64,000 bases of DNA from Solea solea (lineage: Eukaryota > Chordata > Actinopteri > Pleuronectiformes > Soleidae), in the NCBI RefSeq assembly GCF_958295425.1, contig NC_081149.1, positions 25,406,481-25,470,480 on the forward strand, in the 5' to 3' direction. The translations under genes and the position numbers were made by a program. Positions within the stretch are counted from its first letter, which is position 1. Every line of letters starts with the position of its first letter. The notes beneath the pieces were generated by a model. That model saw only the letters and a program-made list of their open reading frames with translations, was not told the origin of the DNA and made no database searches. This document shows positions 12,227 through 24,509 of the stretch, piece by piece.

Positions 12227-12401
12227 ATACAAACTATAAACAAAACAAAAACCATGAGAGCGAGTTTATGATATTAATATAAAAATATATTAATATAATT
12301 GTTGTTGTTTCTGCAGTTCTACTACCGTCACCAGGAAGACCGTGACCATCGTGCAAGAAGTCGACGCCTTAGGAAACGTTTTGTCCACCAGCCGCAATTA
12401 G
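10130..12401 (+). CDS. type I keratin C (complete, 407 aa)
   Basis: Exons: 10130-10519, 10932-11014, 11088-11244, 11322-11483, 11583-11708, 11814-12034 and 12317-12401 (390, 83, 157, 162, 126, 221 and 85 bp). The head is [15 protein letters not shown] with [14 protein letters not shown]. The type I helix start is [19 protein letters not shown] and the rod end is [13 protein letters not shown]. The tail is short ([20 protein letters not shown]). Departures from close family conservation: [15 protein letters not shown] in coil 1B, and [17 protein letters not shown] before the termination motif, where relatives have QEY. The 3' splice site of exon 6 (tctcccaacaaaaag) has a poor pyrimidine tract, yet only this site gives the canonical 221 bp. 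Closest to gene B by exon-1 length and exon 4 sequence. Confidence 0.95.
12079..12182 (+). mobile_element. MITE family 1, copy 1 (core fragment)
   Basis: ggagctgctggtcctctgct through gaacttagtgatggaggcag, the core of the element found complete at 20460-20794 and 61548-61798. It has no terminal inverted repeats here. Flanked by (CA)n at 12046-12078 and (TG)n at 12184-12224, in the last intron of keratin C. Confidence 0.75.
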
Positions 12402-12427
12402 AGCAAACAAGTAAACAAGAAACATTA

Positions 12428-12433
12428 AATAAA
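12428..12433 (+). terminator. poly(A) signal of keratin C
   Basis: AATAAA 26 bp after the stop, followed by a TG-rich tract. Confidence 0.85.
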
Positions 12434-12445
12434 GCAACTGTAAAC

Positions 12446-12476
<31 letters not shown>

Positions 12477-12600
12477 GTCCACTCTGACGCTCACATGCTT
12501 TTACTAAAACAAATCTGAAATATTTCTATTCATAGGTTCAGTCAAAAAGAAATGAACTGAAAAACAAGTCGAGTAAACAAAACACAGATAAACAAAGATA

Positions 12601-13185
12601 AACTCAACTCAAACTTTATTTCTAGAGCACATTTAAAACAACCGGGGTTGATCAAAGTGCTGTACAGATTAAAAGCAATGATAGAAAATGGCTCATACAA
12701 AGCCGCAGTTACAGTAAATGAAATAAATAAATAACAAAATACATAAACACAGTGCAAGATATGCCTTTAATGAGGATTTAAAAACCTCAATGGATCTCGG
12801 TCACCTTTGGTTTTTAGCCTCATTTTGGGGGTGGTCAGTAACAGCTGATAAACAGATCTCAGTGTTCTGGCAGGGGCGTGAATACGGACGAGCTCAGTTA
12901 AATGTTGGGGGGCTAAGCCATTAAGAGCTTTAAAAACAAGCAATAACATGTTCAAATCTATTCTGAAAGCAGGAGAGAAGGCACATGGTCTAAGGTCAGA
13001 GATTTTTTCAATAACAAATGTGGGGAAATTCTCACAAAGGGTGAGTGAGGGTGTCACTGGAGAGTTACCACAAGGGCTAACAATATTAAAAACAACGTGG
13101 GGCTTGTGACGATTACAAGAAACAAGATTGGAAAAATATTCCATCTTAACAACACTCTGGTTAGCAGACACGGAGCTTATCTCTT
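12601..13185 (-). mobile_element. LINE 3' part, reverse orientation
   Basis: On the - strand it reads LNMLLLVFKALNGLAPQHLT, then LVRIHAPARTLRS, LLLTTPKMRLKTKGDRD: the end of an L2-like reverse transcriptase ORF, with stops. Then come 3' sequences ending in an A/T tail at the low-coordinate edge. 5'-truncated and inactive. Confidence 0.75.
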
Positions 13186-13299
13186 ATCCACCGTCGTGTC
13201 GAGTCATTAAGCCACGGCTCTGATTCTGAAAGGTGCAACAGAATCAAGGATATCGGTGCACGTAGAATTAAAGTTCTTTAAAAGTTCTTCAGCGTTAGG

Positions 13300-14180
13300 A
13301 GCAAATAAACAAAGATAAACAGAGATAAACAAAGATAAACAGAGATAAAACAAAGATAAACAGAGATAAACAGAGATAAACAAAGAAACAGGAGAGAAAG
13401 TTGGAAAATGAACGACAGTAATAACAGATGTGTGTTGGTCAACAGTGACCTCATGTGGCAGATGTCAAAGTTGTGTGAATGAGTGTGTGTGTGTGTGTGT
13501 GAGAGAGTGAGGGTGAGTGAGTGACTGTGTGTGTGCGTGAGTGAGTGTGTGAATGCAGGAGTGAGTGAATGAATGCAGGAGTGAGTGAATGAATGCAGGA
13601 GTGAGTGAATGAATGCAAGCGTGAGTGAATAAATGCAGGAGTGAATGAATGAATGCAAGCGTGAGTGAATAAATGCAGGAGTGAATGAATGCAGGAGTGA
13701 GTGAGTGAATAAATGCAGGAGTGAGTGAATGCAGGAGTCAGTGAGTGAATAAATGCAGGAGTGAGTGAATGAATGCAGGAGTGAGTGAATGAATGCAAGC
13801 GTGAGTGAATAAATGCAGGAGTGAATGAATGCAGGAGTGAGTGAGTGAATAAATGCAGGAGTGAGTGAGTGAATGCAGGAGTCAGTGAGTGAATAAATGC
13901 AGGAGTGAGTGAATGAATGCAGGAGTGAGTGAATGAATGCAAGCGTGAGTGAATAAATGCAGGAGTGAGTGAAGGAATGCAGGAGTCAGTGAGTGAATAA
14001 ATGCAGGAGTGAGTGAATGAATAAATGCAGGAGTGAGAGAATAAATGCAGGAGTGAGTGAATGAATGCAGGAGTGAGTGAGTGAATAAATGCAGGAGTGA
14101 TTGAGTGAGTGAATACAGGAGTGAGTGAGAGGGTGAATAAATGCAGGAGTGAGTGAGTGAATGCAGGAGTGAGTGTGTGT
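13300..14180. repeat. gataaac array and GAATGAATGCAGGAGTGAGT minisatellite
   Basis: 13305-13385 repeats agataaacaga-type units. 13495-14175 is a degenerate array of gtgagtgaat, gaatgcagga and aataaatgcagga words in higher-order combinations. The long open frames on the - strand (HSFTHSCIHSLTPAFIHS) are only this repeat read in a stop-free frame. Confidence 0.9.
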
Positions 14181-14729
14181 TTTCTTCAATGAATGAATGA
14201 ATATGAAACCATGAGGGCTCAGAGAATCAGGGCGAAGAAACTGGTTTGTTGAGTGAACGTTTCATCATCAGCTTCAGTGAATGAATGAGGGCGGGGTCAC
14301 CTCACTGATGACAGACAGGTCACTGTGAACAGGCGTGACAACGTTTTGAATGAGAGGAGGCGGAGTCACAGTGACACTGATGAAGGTAAACAATATTAAA
14401 GGGAAGGTCAAAGGTTAAAGGGTTCATGTGATGAGATCAGATGTTGATGTGGACACCGGAGACACGTGTGGAGACACATGATTGTCCTCGGTTGTTCTGA
14501 CTGAAGTGTCCTGCTCTCAGTTGTCTCACTCCTTGTCCGTGAAGTTGCTGCGATGAAGACAAATGTGTAGCTTCTCAACATCAGTCCACGCTGGAGCCAA
14601 ATACTTCTGACAAATTAGTTGTTCACAATTGTAATTGTTGATAATTATTGATGATGTTTATCACCGTCTTACAGAGTGACTCATCTCACTTTCTACCCAT
14701 CTCTGCTGTAACCATGCCACATTAGCATA
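14181..14729. other. no recognised feature
   Basis: Unique-looking A/T-rich DNA between two tandem arrays, with no splice-flanked coding segment and no recognised element. Confidence 0.6.
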
Positions 14730-14744
14730 GTGGTTAGTTTGAAA

Positions 14745-15615
14745 CTAACCAGTTCTGCTAGTTACTCACAGTTCTGCTACTGTTCTACAACAGTTCTACT
14801 ACAGTTCTACTGCAGTTACTCACAGTTCTACAACAGTTCTACTACAGTTCTGCTACAGTTCTACAACAGTTCTACTGCAGTTACTCACAGTTCTGCAACA
14901 GTTCTACTACAGTTCTACAACAGTTCTACTACAGTTCTGCTACAGTTACTCACAGTTCTACTACAGTTACTCACAGTTGTGCTACAGTTACTCACAGTTC
15001 TGCAACAGTTCTACTGCAGTTACTCACAGTTCTGCAACAGTTCTACTACAGTTCTACTACAGTTCTACAACAGTTCTACTACAGTTCTGCTACAGTTACT
15101 CACAGTTCTACTACAGTTACTCACAGTTGTGCTACAGTTACTCACAGTTCTGCTACAGTTACTCACAGTTCTGCTACAGTTACTCACAGTTCTACTACAG
15201 TTACTCACAGTTCTGCTACAGTTACTCACAGTTCTACTACAGTTACTCACAGTTCTGCTACAGTTACTCACAGTTCTGCTACAGTTACTCACAGTTCTGC
15301 TACAGTTACTCACAGTTCTACTACAGTTACTCACAGTTGTGCTACAGTTACTCACAGTTCTGCTACAGTTACTCACAGTTCTGCTACAGTTACTCACAGT
15401 TCTGCTACAGTTCTACTACAGTTACTCACAGTTCTACGACAGTTACTCACAGTTCTGCTACAGTTACTCACAGTTCTGCTAGTTACTCACAGTTCTGCTC
15501 CAGTTCTACTACAGTTACTCACAGTTCTACTACAGTTCTGCTACAGTTCTGCTACAGTTATTCACATTTCTGCTACAGTTCCACTACAGTTCTGCTAGAG
15601 TTTAGCTACAGTTCT
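14745..15615. repeat. 21-bp minisatellite (CAGTTACTCACAGTTCTGCTA)n
   Basis: About 870 bp built on a 21-bp unit (tactcacagttctgctacag plus t), mixed with shorter cagttctacta units. Because 21 is a multiple of three, several frames stay open (250 and 220 codons reading LLQLLTV or YSQFCYS). These are not genes. Confidence 0.92.
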
Positions 15616-15804
15616 GCCGATTGTCTCAATAATCGTTGACTAGTCATTTATTCATTCAGCTTCAGCGAGTTCTTCCAAACTAAAAACACATCAGCTGCTT
15701 GTAACAAATGAGACAACATCGTCTTTGAGATGTGTAGACGATCATCGCTTTCATTTCCTTTGTTTCCTTCACCACGTGTTTTTACCTTTGAGTTTAATGT
15801 AGAT

Positions 15805-15985
15805 GGGTCACACTGTGGTGCAGTGCCTAACATTGTTGCCTCACAGCAAAAAGGATGGACGTCTTTCTGGGTTTGCACGTTCTCCCCACGTGTGCCTGGG
15901 TTTTCTCCAGGTTCTGTAGGTGTGAATGTTTGGTCACCTGTCCATGAAGCGGTAGAAGATGAATGAGTGAATGAATGAGAGTGTG
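15805..15985 (+). mobile_element. SINE fragment (diverged)
   Basis: cactgtggtgcagtgcctaa, tttgcacgttctccccacgt and gggttttctccaggttctg match, with changes, the better copy at 56430-56805 in opposite orientation. It ends near a gaatgagtgaatg repeat. Confidence 0.65.
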
Positions 15986-16255
15986 GTTTTGTTAAAGAAT
16001 GATTGTGTGACATTGATTCAGATTCACTGTAACCTTTCACTCATTGGCCCCGCCCACCCCAAACCTGTCGCAACAGCGTTTCTTACGAAACTCGTCTCTA
16101 ATCCAAAGGTCGTGAGGAGCCGACAGCTCATTACTGTCATTATAGATGTACAAGTTACATTTTTTCCTTGACCGTCCCCGGCCACACCCACAGCTGCTAC
16201 ATTCCTGAGTCCCCACCTCACCTGCTCTGATTGACAGCTCTTTGACTGCAGCTGC

Positions 16256-16307
16256 TTTAAATAGGACGCAGCGTCCTGCGTTTCCTCACTCTCGTCTCCA
16301 GCCTCAG

Positions 16308-16341
<34 letters not shown>
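16256..16341 (+). promoter_or_regulatory. keratin D TATA-like box and (CAG)n 5' leader
   Basis: tttaaata at 16256-16263 lies about 80 bp before the ATG. The leader ends in a CAG-repeat tract (about 16304-16339, one CAA interruption) immediately before catcatg, so the triplet repeat lies in the 5' UTR. Confidence 0.6.
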
Positions 16342-16343
<2 letters not shown>

Positions 16344-19300
16344 GTCCAGCAGCATGTCTTACAGCAGGTCAGTGAGGTCATCCGTGGGAAGCTCCGGCAG
16401 CTCCATGGTCGGGCTCGGCGGCGGCAGGCTGATGTCCGGCAGCGTGTACGGTGGATCTGGAGGCCAAGGCGTCCGCATCTCCTCTGCTGGGGGGGGCAGC
16501 AGCTACTCCTCCATGAGCTACGGCGCGTCCGGCATGGACAGCAACACCATCGGTAACGAGAAGTTCGCCATGCAGAACCTGAACGACCGTCTGGCCACGT
16601 ACCTGAACAAGGTTCACATGCTGGAGAAGGCCAACGCCGAGCTGGAGCTGAAGATCCGACAGTTTGTGGAGAGCAAGGTCGGTCCGTCCACCAGAGACTA
16701 CAGCGCCTTCTTCAGCACCATCGCTGACATCACAGCCAAGGTGGGTCACATGATCAATTCTTTATTCCAAGAAGGTGGAGCCAATGACTGAAACAAGTGA
16801 ACGATTATTAGAAAAGTGTCCTGACAATAATCAAGTAATTACAGTGACAGAACATTAATATTTAATTCACTGGTGACACTAGAATACAAGATACACAACA
16901 ACATTAAGTAACTGTTAACTACTCATTAACTAATATATTCAGGTAAATATTAAAGATGATTGATTTTAAAATGTTTCTTTGTGTGAATCAGTTTCTTTTT
17001 AGAATAAGTAAACCCGTGTTTACATACATGTGTTCACACAGATTCAGGGTGCCATCAGAGTGAACGGCGCCGTCCACCTCAGCATCGACAACGCGCGGCT
17101 GGCAGCCGACGACTTCAGGACCAAGTGAGTGCAGCCATGTTTTTTTCTTTTCCTTTGACCAAAATGATTTGATTTAATTGTAAATTTGCTTGAAACTTTT
17201 CGCACAGTAGAATCTCAAAGTCACATGTTCAGATGCAACTCTGTTGACGTGACATCATCGTCCTACCTCAGGTACGAGAACGAGCTGGCCATGCGTCAGT
17301 CAGTGGAAGCCGACATCGCCGGACTGAAGAGAGTTCTGGAAGAGATGAACCTGGCCAAGGCTGACCTGAGTCTGCAGATCGAAGGCCTGAAGGAGGAGCT
17401 GCTCTACCTCAAGAAGAACCACGAGGAGGTCAGTAATCAATCACAAATATTCACGAGTCATCAATATTCACAAGTCATCAATACTCACAAGTCACCAAAA
17501 CTCACAAGTCATCAATACTCACGAGGCATCAATACTAAAGAGTCATCAATATTCACGAGTCATCAACACTTCCGAGTCATCAATATGAAAGAGTCATCAA
17601 CACTTACGAGTCATCAAAACTCATGGGTCATCAATACTCATGAGTCATCAATACTCACGAATCATCAATACTTACGAGTCATCAATATTAAAGAGTCATC
17701 AATATTCACGAGTCATCAACACTTCCGAGTCATCAAAACTCATGAGTCATCAATACTCACGAATCATCAATACTTACGAGTCATCAATACTCATAAGTCA
17801 CCAAAATTCATGAGTCATCAATATTCACGACTCATCAATATTCACGAGTCATCAATTCATGAGTTATCAATATTAAAGAGTCATCAATATTCACGAGTCA
17901 TCAACACTTCCGAGTCATCAAAACTCATGAGTCATCAATACTCACGAATCATCAATACTTACGAGTCATCAATACTCATAAGTCACCAAAATTCATGAGT
18001 CATCAATATTCACGAGTCATCAATTCATGAGTTATCAATATTCACGTCACCAAAAGTCACGAGTCATCAATATTTTCATTCAATGAGCAGTGATGTTTGT
18101 TGGTGATAGAGTGACATAGACTCTCTCTCTCTCTCTCTCTGTGTGTACAGGAGCTGCTGGCCATGCGGGCTCAGATGAGCGGTCAGGTGAACGTGGAGGT
18201 GGACGCGGCTCCAGCTCAGGACCTGACAAAGGTCATGGCAGAGATCAGAGAACACTACGAGGCCATTTCGGCCAAGAACCAACGGGAGCTGGAGGCGTGG
18301 TTTCAGACCAAGGTGACACAGCTACGCTAACACTAATGCTAATGCTGACATTAGCACTTCCGCTATCACAAACACTAATGCTGACATTAGCACTAACGCT
18401 AACACAAACATTAACACTAACAGTAACGCTAACAAAAATGCTAATGCTGTAATAAAGTTGACTGACCTGTGTGTGTGTGTGCAGACGGAGACTCTGACTA
18501 AGGAGGTCACCAATCAGACGGTTTCGCTGCAGACGTCACGCTCAGAGGTCACAGAGGTCAAACGGACGTTGCAGTCACTGCAGATCGAGCTGCAGTCCAT
18601 GTTAGGCATGGTGAGCGCCCCCTGCTGCTGAGAACCAGCAACAGCCACAGAGACTTAACTGTCACACATTAATAAAATCTATGTCACATGACCACGTCTT
18701 TATCTCACTGTTAGACAGACAGACGTCTGGTCTGTAAACCACTCACTCTCCCACACCAAACCCCAGAGAGAAAACCTGTGGTCCCAACAGCTAAAATTAC
18801 TGATTTTCTCTATGAGGTTTGGTGTTGGAAACTTCAATCCTTGTGGATTTGATCATATCTACAGTTGTACAAAGTATGAGACCGTGTTTGAAGTTGATCT
18901 GGTTTCCTCTGCAGAAAGCGTCACTGGAAGCTTCTCTGGCTGAGACACAGAACCGCTATGCCATGCAGCTCTCTGGATACCAGATGCAGGTGAAGCCCAG
19001 TTTGATCTAAGCTAGATTTGAAAGGCGTGGCTTCAGTGTGATGAAGACTGACCCGCTCTTCTTCCTCGTGCAGGTGTCGTCTCTGGAGGAGCAGCTGGTG
19101 CAGCTGAGGGCTGACCTGGAGAGACAGGGACAAGAGTACAAGATGCTGCTGGACATCAAGACCAGACTGGAGCTGGAGATCGCCGAGTACAGGAGGCTGC
19201 TGGACGGAGAGAGGTGAGCTCATCACCTGACGTCATGACGAGCAGTCATCAGCTCATGTCCTTCAGTCGGGAATAAAGTTAGGATAGTTTTATTTTTATG

Positions 19301-21138
19301 TTTAAACTATGGATGCCCCGATCCAATATAGATGTCGGTCCGATATCGGCCAAAAAACGAGTATCGGATGAGATCGGACTGCCTCTAAAATCTCTGATAT
19401 AAGTGCTCCGATACAACATTCCGCTCCAGCTCTTCTATCCAGCAGAGCCCGTTGCACAACAACAGTGTGTGTGTGCTACTGCTAATTCAGAGGTTAAACA
19501 TTTTCTTTAACCCTGAAATCAGAGGCTATGAAGCCGCACAGCAAGCGCATGCTAGCCTTTAGCAACACGCTAGCTCATCCTGAGGCGATCTGCTAAAACA
19601 ACATTATTTCATAAACCAGCGCCACCTGTTGACTTTCAAAAGCCTCCGTTTGTTAATTATACCCCAAAAACCAGCCATGCCAAGAGCTTTGTGTGTTTTA
19701 AATGTGTTTTGAAGCTCCACACACGGAGCTAAGTACGTCTGTGGGGCCGGTCCCCGGGCTCCGGGTTTACCTGCAGGACGAGTAAACCTGCAGAGTGGGT
19801 TAGGCTAATCTAAAATAGTGAAAACAAGGGGGGTGTTCTCTGAAAACACCTGTGAAACACAGCTGCTCTGAAAACACCCCCATTAGCACTTGGTACTTGG
19901 TTCCTCCTGATGAAATGAACCATAGACTGTATGAAATTAACATGGCAAAAAATCCAATATTCTTATGTTGAAGGTTAAAATTGATGTAACCATTGGTTAA
20001 TAATAAATGGTCAGTTTGTCTCATACCTACTGTTGCTGACTATTGTTCTCTGTTTAAGTAATATCACTTGATCAAGACTGTTCTAACATTCCACACTACA
20101 AGATAAGTCATTAAAGTATGTATGATTCGTGCAGATATCGTATCGGATCAATATTGGTAACAGCTAATACTCAAGGCTGCAATATCAGTATCGTATCGGA
20201 AGTGAAAAAGTTGTATCGGGACATCCCTAGTTTAAAGTTTTAAGGAATAAATTCAGGAGCTAAAGTCAATTTAAATATAAATATTCAGACTCAGTAAAGT
20301 AATTAAATAACTAAATTAGATATTAATTATTCTAAAAGGGGGGTGGTATGAGATACTGAGTGAGCTGTGAGTGCCACCTGCTGACAGAGACACAGGCTCA
20401 CTCTGAGGAAAAACAGAATGGCTGCCGAAAATGGACTAAAAGACTTTCTACTACGTCAGTTTAAGTCTGTGATCTCTACGTCACATGACCACGTCTTTAT
20501 CTCACTGTTTGTAAACCACTCACTCTCCCACACCAAACCCCAGAGAGAAAACCAGTGATTTTAGCTGCGCGGACACAGAAGCTGCTGGTCCTCTGCTACC
20601 TCATGTGGTCACTTTGTGTCACTAAGTTAAGTCTAAATGGAATATTTTAAAAGCTGAAGTGACAAAATAAGACATTTGAACTTAGTGATAGAGGCAGCAG
20701 TGGATCAACAACTCCTGTGTGTGTGATGTTAAATCACTGATTTTCTCTATGAGGTTTGGTGTGGGAGAGTATGTGTGTGTGTGGGAGAGTGAGTGCTGAG
20801 TCAGCACTGACTGTAACTCATAGAACTTCCAATTGTTAATTATTAAAATATATTTTATAAATATTAAAATATTTAGTACTTTTAGTAATAAAGTAACTCA
20901 GTGTGTTAATGACAATATAATATTATATATATATTTTTAATGACTGAATGATGTGAATGAGTTTATGAATGAGTGAACATGTCAGTCTGACTCAGCTGTT
21001 TTCTGATTGGTCCACAGCATCAGCACCTCCTCCACGACCAAGACCACCACCAAGCGGGTGGTGGTGGTGGAAGAGGTGGTCGATGGGACGGTGGTGTCCT
21101 CAAAGACGTCCACGTCCTCTTCCTACCTGAACCGGTGA
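16342..21138 (+). CDS. type I keratin D (complete, 420 aa)
   Basis: Eight coding exons: 16342-16740, 17042-17124, 17272-17428, 18151-18312, 18485-18610, 18915-18989, 19074-19213 and 21018-21138. The Ser/Gly head ([14 protein letters not shown]) has [14 protein letters not shown]. Helix start is [19 protein letters not shown], then [16 protein letters not shown]. Rod end is [12 protein letters not shown]. Tail is [17 protein letters not shown], then [16 protein letters not shown]. What is normally one 221-bp exon is split 75+140 by an 84-bp phase-0 intron inside cag|gtg (Q then V). Gene E has the same intron. The 84-bp intron contains an in-frame stop, so it must be removed. Intron 3 holds a minisatellite. 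The 1.8-kb last intron holds an hAT element and a MITE. The D and E rods are the most alike in the cluster. Confidence 0.95.
17432..18078. repeat. ~17-bp minisatellite (ACGAGTCATCAATATTC)n in keratin D intron 3
   Basis: About 38 imperfect units of cacgagtcatcaatatt and variants, starting right after the exon-3 donor. The open frame running out of exon 3 ([10 protein letters not shown] repeats) is intronic read-through. A (TC)n tract at 18120-18140 leads into the exon-4 acceptor. Confidence 0.9.
18677..18831 (+). mobile_element. MITE family 1, copy 2 (terminal repeats only)
   Basis: Left terminal repeat (tcacatgaccacgtctttat, cactcactctcccacacc) runs almost directly into the right one (actgattttctctatgaggt), with the core deleted. 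Lies in keratin D intron 5. Confidence 0.75.
19300..20237. mobile_element. non-autonomous hAT transposon with 8-bp target duplication
   Basis: Element 19308-20229 (922 bp) in the last intron of keratin D. Left end tatggatgccccgat and right end atcgggacatcccta are inverted repeats with a few changes. Both ends are followed inward by tatcgg-rich sequence. Flanks gtttaaac (19300-19307) and gtttaaag (20230-20237) are an 8-bp duplication with one mismatch, typical of hAT. No transposase remnant was found, so it needed a helper in trans. Confidence 0.85.
20460..20794 (+). mobile_element. MITE family 1, copy 3 (near complete)
   Basis: Left terminal repeat: tctctacgtcacatgaccac, then accactcactctcccacacc. 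Core: gctgctggtcctctgctacc, cacttagtga-type word, gaggcagcag. Right terminal repeat: ctgattttctctatgaggtt, tggtgtgggagagt. The two ends are reverse complements over more than 35 bp. Lies in keratin D's last intron, 220 bp before the final exon. Confidence 0.8.
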
Positions 21139-21194
21139 GCTCAGGACCAAAGGCAGACTCCGCCTCCATCATGTGTTCACAGCAGCATGTGACC

Positions 21195-21200
21195 AATAAA
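21195..21200 (+). terminator. poly(A) signal of keratin D
   Basis: AATAAA 57 bp after the stop codon. Confidence 0.8.
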
Positions 21201-21295
21201 AAGAGCGAGTCCATGAAAACACACAAGCGCCTCTGTTCTTCTGTTCCACGGCATGCTGTAAGGCTCCGCCCACGCGCCAATCTGACCACAAGATA

Positions 21296-21540
21296 CAAAA
21301 TAAAGTGAGGATTTTACAAAATAGAGTGAGGATTTTACAAAATAGAGTGAGGATTTTACAAAATAGAGTGAGGATTTTACAAAATAAAGTCAAGATTTTA
21401 CACAATAAAGTCAGGATTTTACAAAATTGAGTCAGGTTTTTAGAAAATTAAGTCAGGATTTGAAGATTTAAGTGAGAATTTGAAAAATAAAGAATCAAGT
21501 TGGGATTGTTAAGATTGAAGTCAGGATGTTAAAAATAAAA
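21296..21540. repeat. 21-bp tandem repeat (ACAAAATAGAGTGAGGATTTT)n
   Basis: Five near-identical 21-bp units, then increasingly diverged ones, just beyond the 3' end of keratin D. Confidence 0.88.
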
Positions 21541-23290
21541 AATAAAAGTATTTATTTAACCACTGAGGACATGATTCTCAGGATAGCAGAGTCTACATTC
21601 CTTCAGTGAGTCTCACAAGGACCATTGTCCTTCAGAGAGAAACCTAACCCTGCTGCCACAGGAGTGACAATGACGCCCCCTGCTGGTCCTGTGAGTTCAT
21701 GGATTCCTGACACATGAGTAGTTTGGCAGTGGTGGAGGCTCTGCAGGCTGTGTCAGGCTCTGAAGATCCTTGTCCTGCCTCTGGGCTTCGTTCTTCACCT
21801 GCAAAGATCACAAATCTGAGCTTGTCAGCACTTTTTTCAATGAAAACAAACACATTCATTGTTTCTGTGGAAGTGATTTAAAAAAACTATGCAGAGTCCA
21901 TGGTCTAAACCTTAAACCAGGACTCTGATCAACACACCAGACCAGGACCATGTTATTACAACTGTGAGTGAGTGATTAAACATCAACATCAATTAACATC
22001 AACTGCAAATAGTGAAAAATTAGTCCTGTAAAAATCAAAGCTATAAAAGCTCTGATCAGAGTTCCCATGAGTCCTTGAATGAATTTAAAAATATATATAT
22101 GTTCAAGGACCTTGAAAGTTTTTCAAAAAAGTCGCTAAATAGACTTGGGTCATTGAAATTGAGGGTCGTTGAGTTTTGTGCATAAAGAAGTGAAGTTGAT
22201 ATTTAGGTAAATGTCTCCCTTGTTTGTTTACGACGCCACCTACTGTTCACGCCCTGCACTGTTTGATGTACGTAGACGAGGCTGATGCAGGACAGACGTG
22301 GGGACATCACAAGAGCGAGGACGACGAACGAAGACGAGCTCTTACATGTTGTCCTCCCGTCTTCAGTCAGCACATTCAGTCCTTGAGTTTCAAGGACTTG
22401 GTCCTGGAAAAGTCCTTGATGGTGTGAGAATCCTGTCAGAAAAAATATTTTAATATTACAAATATTTCTTAAAATCTATGGTTCATATTTTACAGCAATT
22501 ACAAAAGTGAAAATTAAAAACACATTTATTTACCGAGAACGTCCACTAGGGGGCCACAGCTCACACTTTGCTGCTCTACATATTTTATAATTTTATTATT
22601 ATTAACGACAACAATAACAATGGCTATTCAGTCCAAGATGGCGGCCTTCCTGTAGGACTTACGGCAAAGTCCTCATTGACTTTTTGGACCGTCCTGACAT
22701 GATTAACATGTGTACCAACTTTTGTTCATGTACGTGAAGCACGACAAAAAGTCACCTGATCAAAGCTGTTTTTTATTTTATCATGAAATTTTCCATGCTT
22801 TTTCACCGAACGACTTTCACGTGTAAATTACCATCAGGACTGATGCGGTCGCAAAAAACCTTGGGTTTGGGGTTTAAAATGCTATTCATTTAAGAAAAAT
22901 AATAAGAATTCCTTCTAGGCACCTTGTGCTCGAACCCTAATAATAATGATAATAATGATAATAATAAGTGCTGTACAGTGAAACATATTCTGAAGCATCA
23001 TACAAATGTTGACTAAAATAAATCCTGGATCTGGTTTAAAACCTAATCCTTTTCCTCCTCAAGCCAAACAAACTGCACCCAACAAATAGAACGCTCACAA
23101 ACTGGAGCTTCTGGGCTGAGCTAACGTCGTTAGCCCTGCAGGAGAGAACCTGCACCGTCAGGCTCACATGGACGTCCTCCTGAGAGACGTTGCAGAGACT
23201 GGTACCACAGTTAAAGGTGCAGTGTGTAAAATTAATCTCTCTCTTCCAGGTGTAGCATCTGTTAGCAGCGTAGCTAACTGTTCAAAGGTC
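21541..23290. other. intergenic D-E, left part
   Basis: No splice-flanked coding segment recognised. 22620-22960 (aagatggcggccttcctgta through aattccttctaggcacct, then aataatgataata) has the look of an old dispersed repeat ending in a triplet tail, but its family is not recognised. Confidence 0.45.
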
Positions 23291-23450
23291 TTATTTTGTC
23301 ACTTCAGTGTTTGAAATCCAACGTTGAGAATGACTTCAGTGACACAAAGTGACCACACGAGGCAGCAGAGGACCAGCAGCTCCTGTGTCCCGCAGCTAAA
23401 ATCACTGATTTTCTCTATGGACTTGTGTGGTGTGAGAGTGAGTGGTTTAC
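23291..23450 (-). mobile_element. MITE family 1, copy 4 (half element, reverse)
   Basis: ttattttgtcacttcagtgt, cacacgaggcagcagaggac, then ttttctctatgg and gagagtgagtggtttac: core plus one terminal repeat, opposite orientation to copy 3. Confidence 0.75.
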
Positions 23451-23539
23451 AAAGTGACCACATGAGGGAGCTCTTGTGAAAACCACATATTTCCTGCTGT
23501 TGACTACTGAAGGAAAATGTGTGAGAACAATAACATGAA

Positions 23540-23845
23540 CATGCCGTTTGTGCCTCAGGTCGGCTCCAAAATGGTGGAACGAGCTCCCCATCGACATCCG
23601 GACAGCAGAAAGCCTCCACATCTTCTGCCGCTGACTAAAAACGCGTCTCTTTCAGGAGTCTACCTCGACTGAAGACAACGTCAAAAAAACAAAAACAACT
23701 TACACTTATGACTAGCACTTTATAGTTTGGCTTATTTGAGAAACTTACTAAAAATCTAGCTCTTGTTTGTACCCAAATGTTGAAATGCACTTATTGTAAG
23801 TGGCTTTGGATAAAAGTGTCTGCTAAATGCCATGTAATGTAAAAT
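23540..23845 (+). mobile_element. LINE 3' end (same family as 2301-2529)
   Basis: Reads SAPKWWNELPIDIRTAESLH, then LKTRLFQ, a reverse transcriptase C-terminus with a stop. Then agcactttatagtttggctt and ggctttggataaaagtgtc, ending atgtaatgt. Longer than the copy at 2301. Confidence 0.78.
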
Positions 23846-24509
23846 GTCGTTTGGTGACCTTTCAGCAGCCTCAGCATTTGATGGATTAAAAGCCTCAACC
23901 TCGCCCCCACCTCAGGCTTCCTGTCAACCTAAAAACTGTTCTGATTAACTTGTGTAATCATAGAACACTTGATGCAATAATGTAATGTGACAGTTTGCCT
24001 GCAGCTCATTTTTGTGGCATCAGAGGAAAAGAAATGAGAAAGAGGCCGAAACTTTACTTTACTTTCAACTATTTGTAACAGATGTTTTTTCTAGTCAATG
24101 TCCATCAGGGGGCGACTCCTGTAACACCAGAATGACAGCCATTTTCTAAATTATAGTCTAGTTAGAGTCAAACAGACCAGAGAGGGGGCGGGGCTTAACT
24201 ATGATTGACGTTTTAAGCGTGCATTTACATCAAACACAAGGCAGGACAAAGATGGAGGGCAGTTAGCTTAGCTTTAGCACCATAAGAGTAAGTAGCTTAG
24301 GTTTAGCACCATAAGAGTAGTTGGCTTAGCTTTAGCTGCACACAGGAGAGTAGTTAGCTTAGCTTTAGCTACATACAGGAGATTAGTTAGCTCAGCTTTA
24401 GCTGCATACAAGAGAATAGCTAGCTTAGCTTTGTGCCTGACCTCACGGATTGTACATGCTGACTGAGCAAGCTCCAGTGTCCAGTCCAGTTGGTGGCACT
24501 CTCTTGTTT

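Noticed and set aside
14730..15639. Two long + strand open frames (250 and 220 codons)
   Set aside because: They run through a 21-bp tandem repeat; a unit divisible by three leaves several frames open. No splice sites, no domain, no start context.
17186..17998. 270-codon frame starting near keratin D exon 3
   Set aside because: Only 17272-17428 is exon. The rest is an intronic minisatellite read through a good donor (gag|gtcagt).
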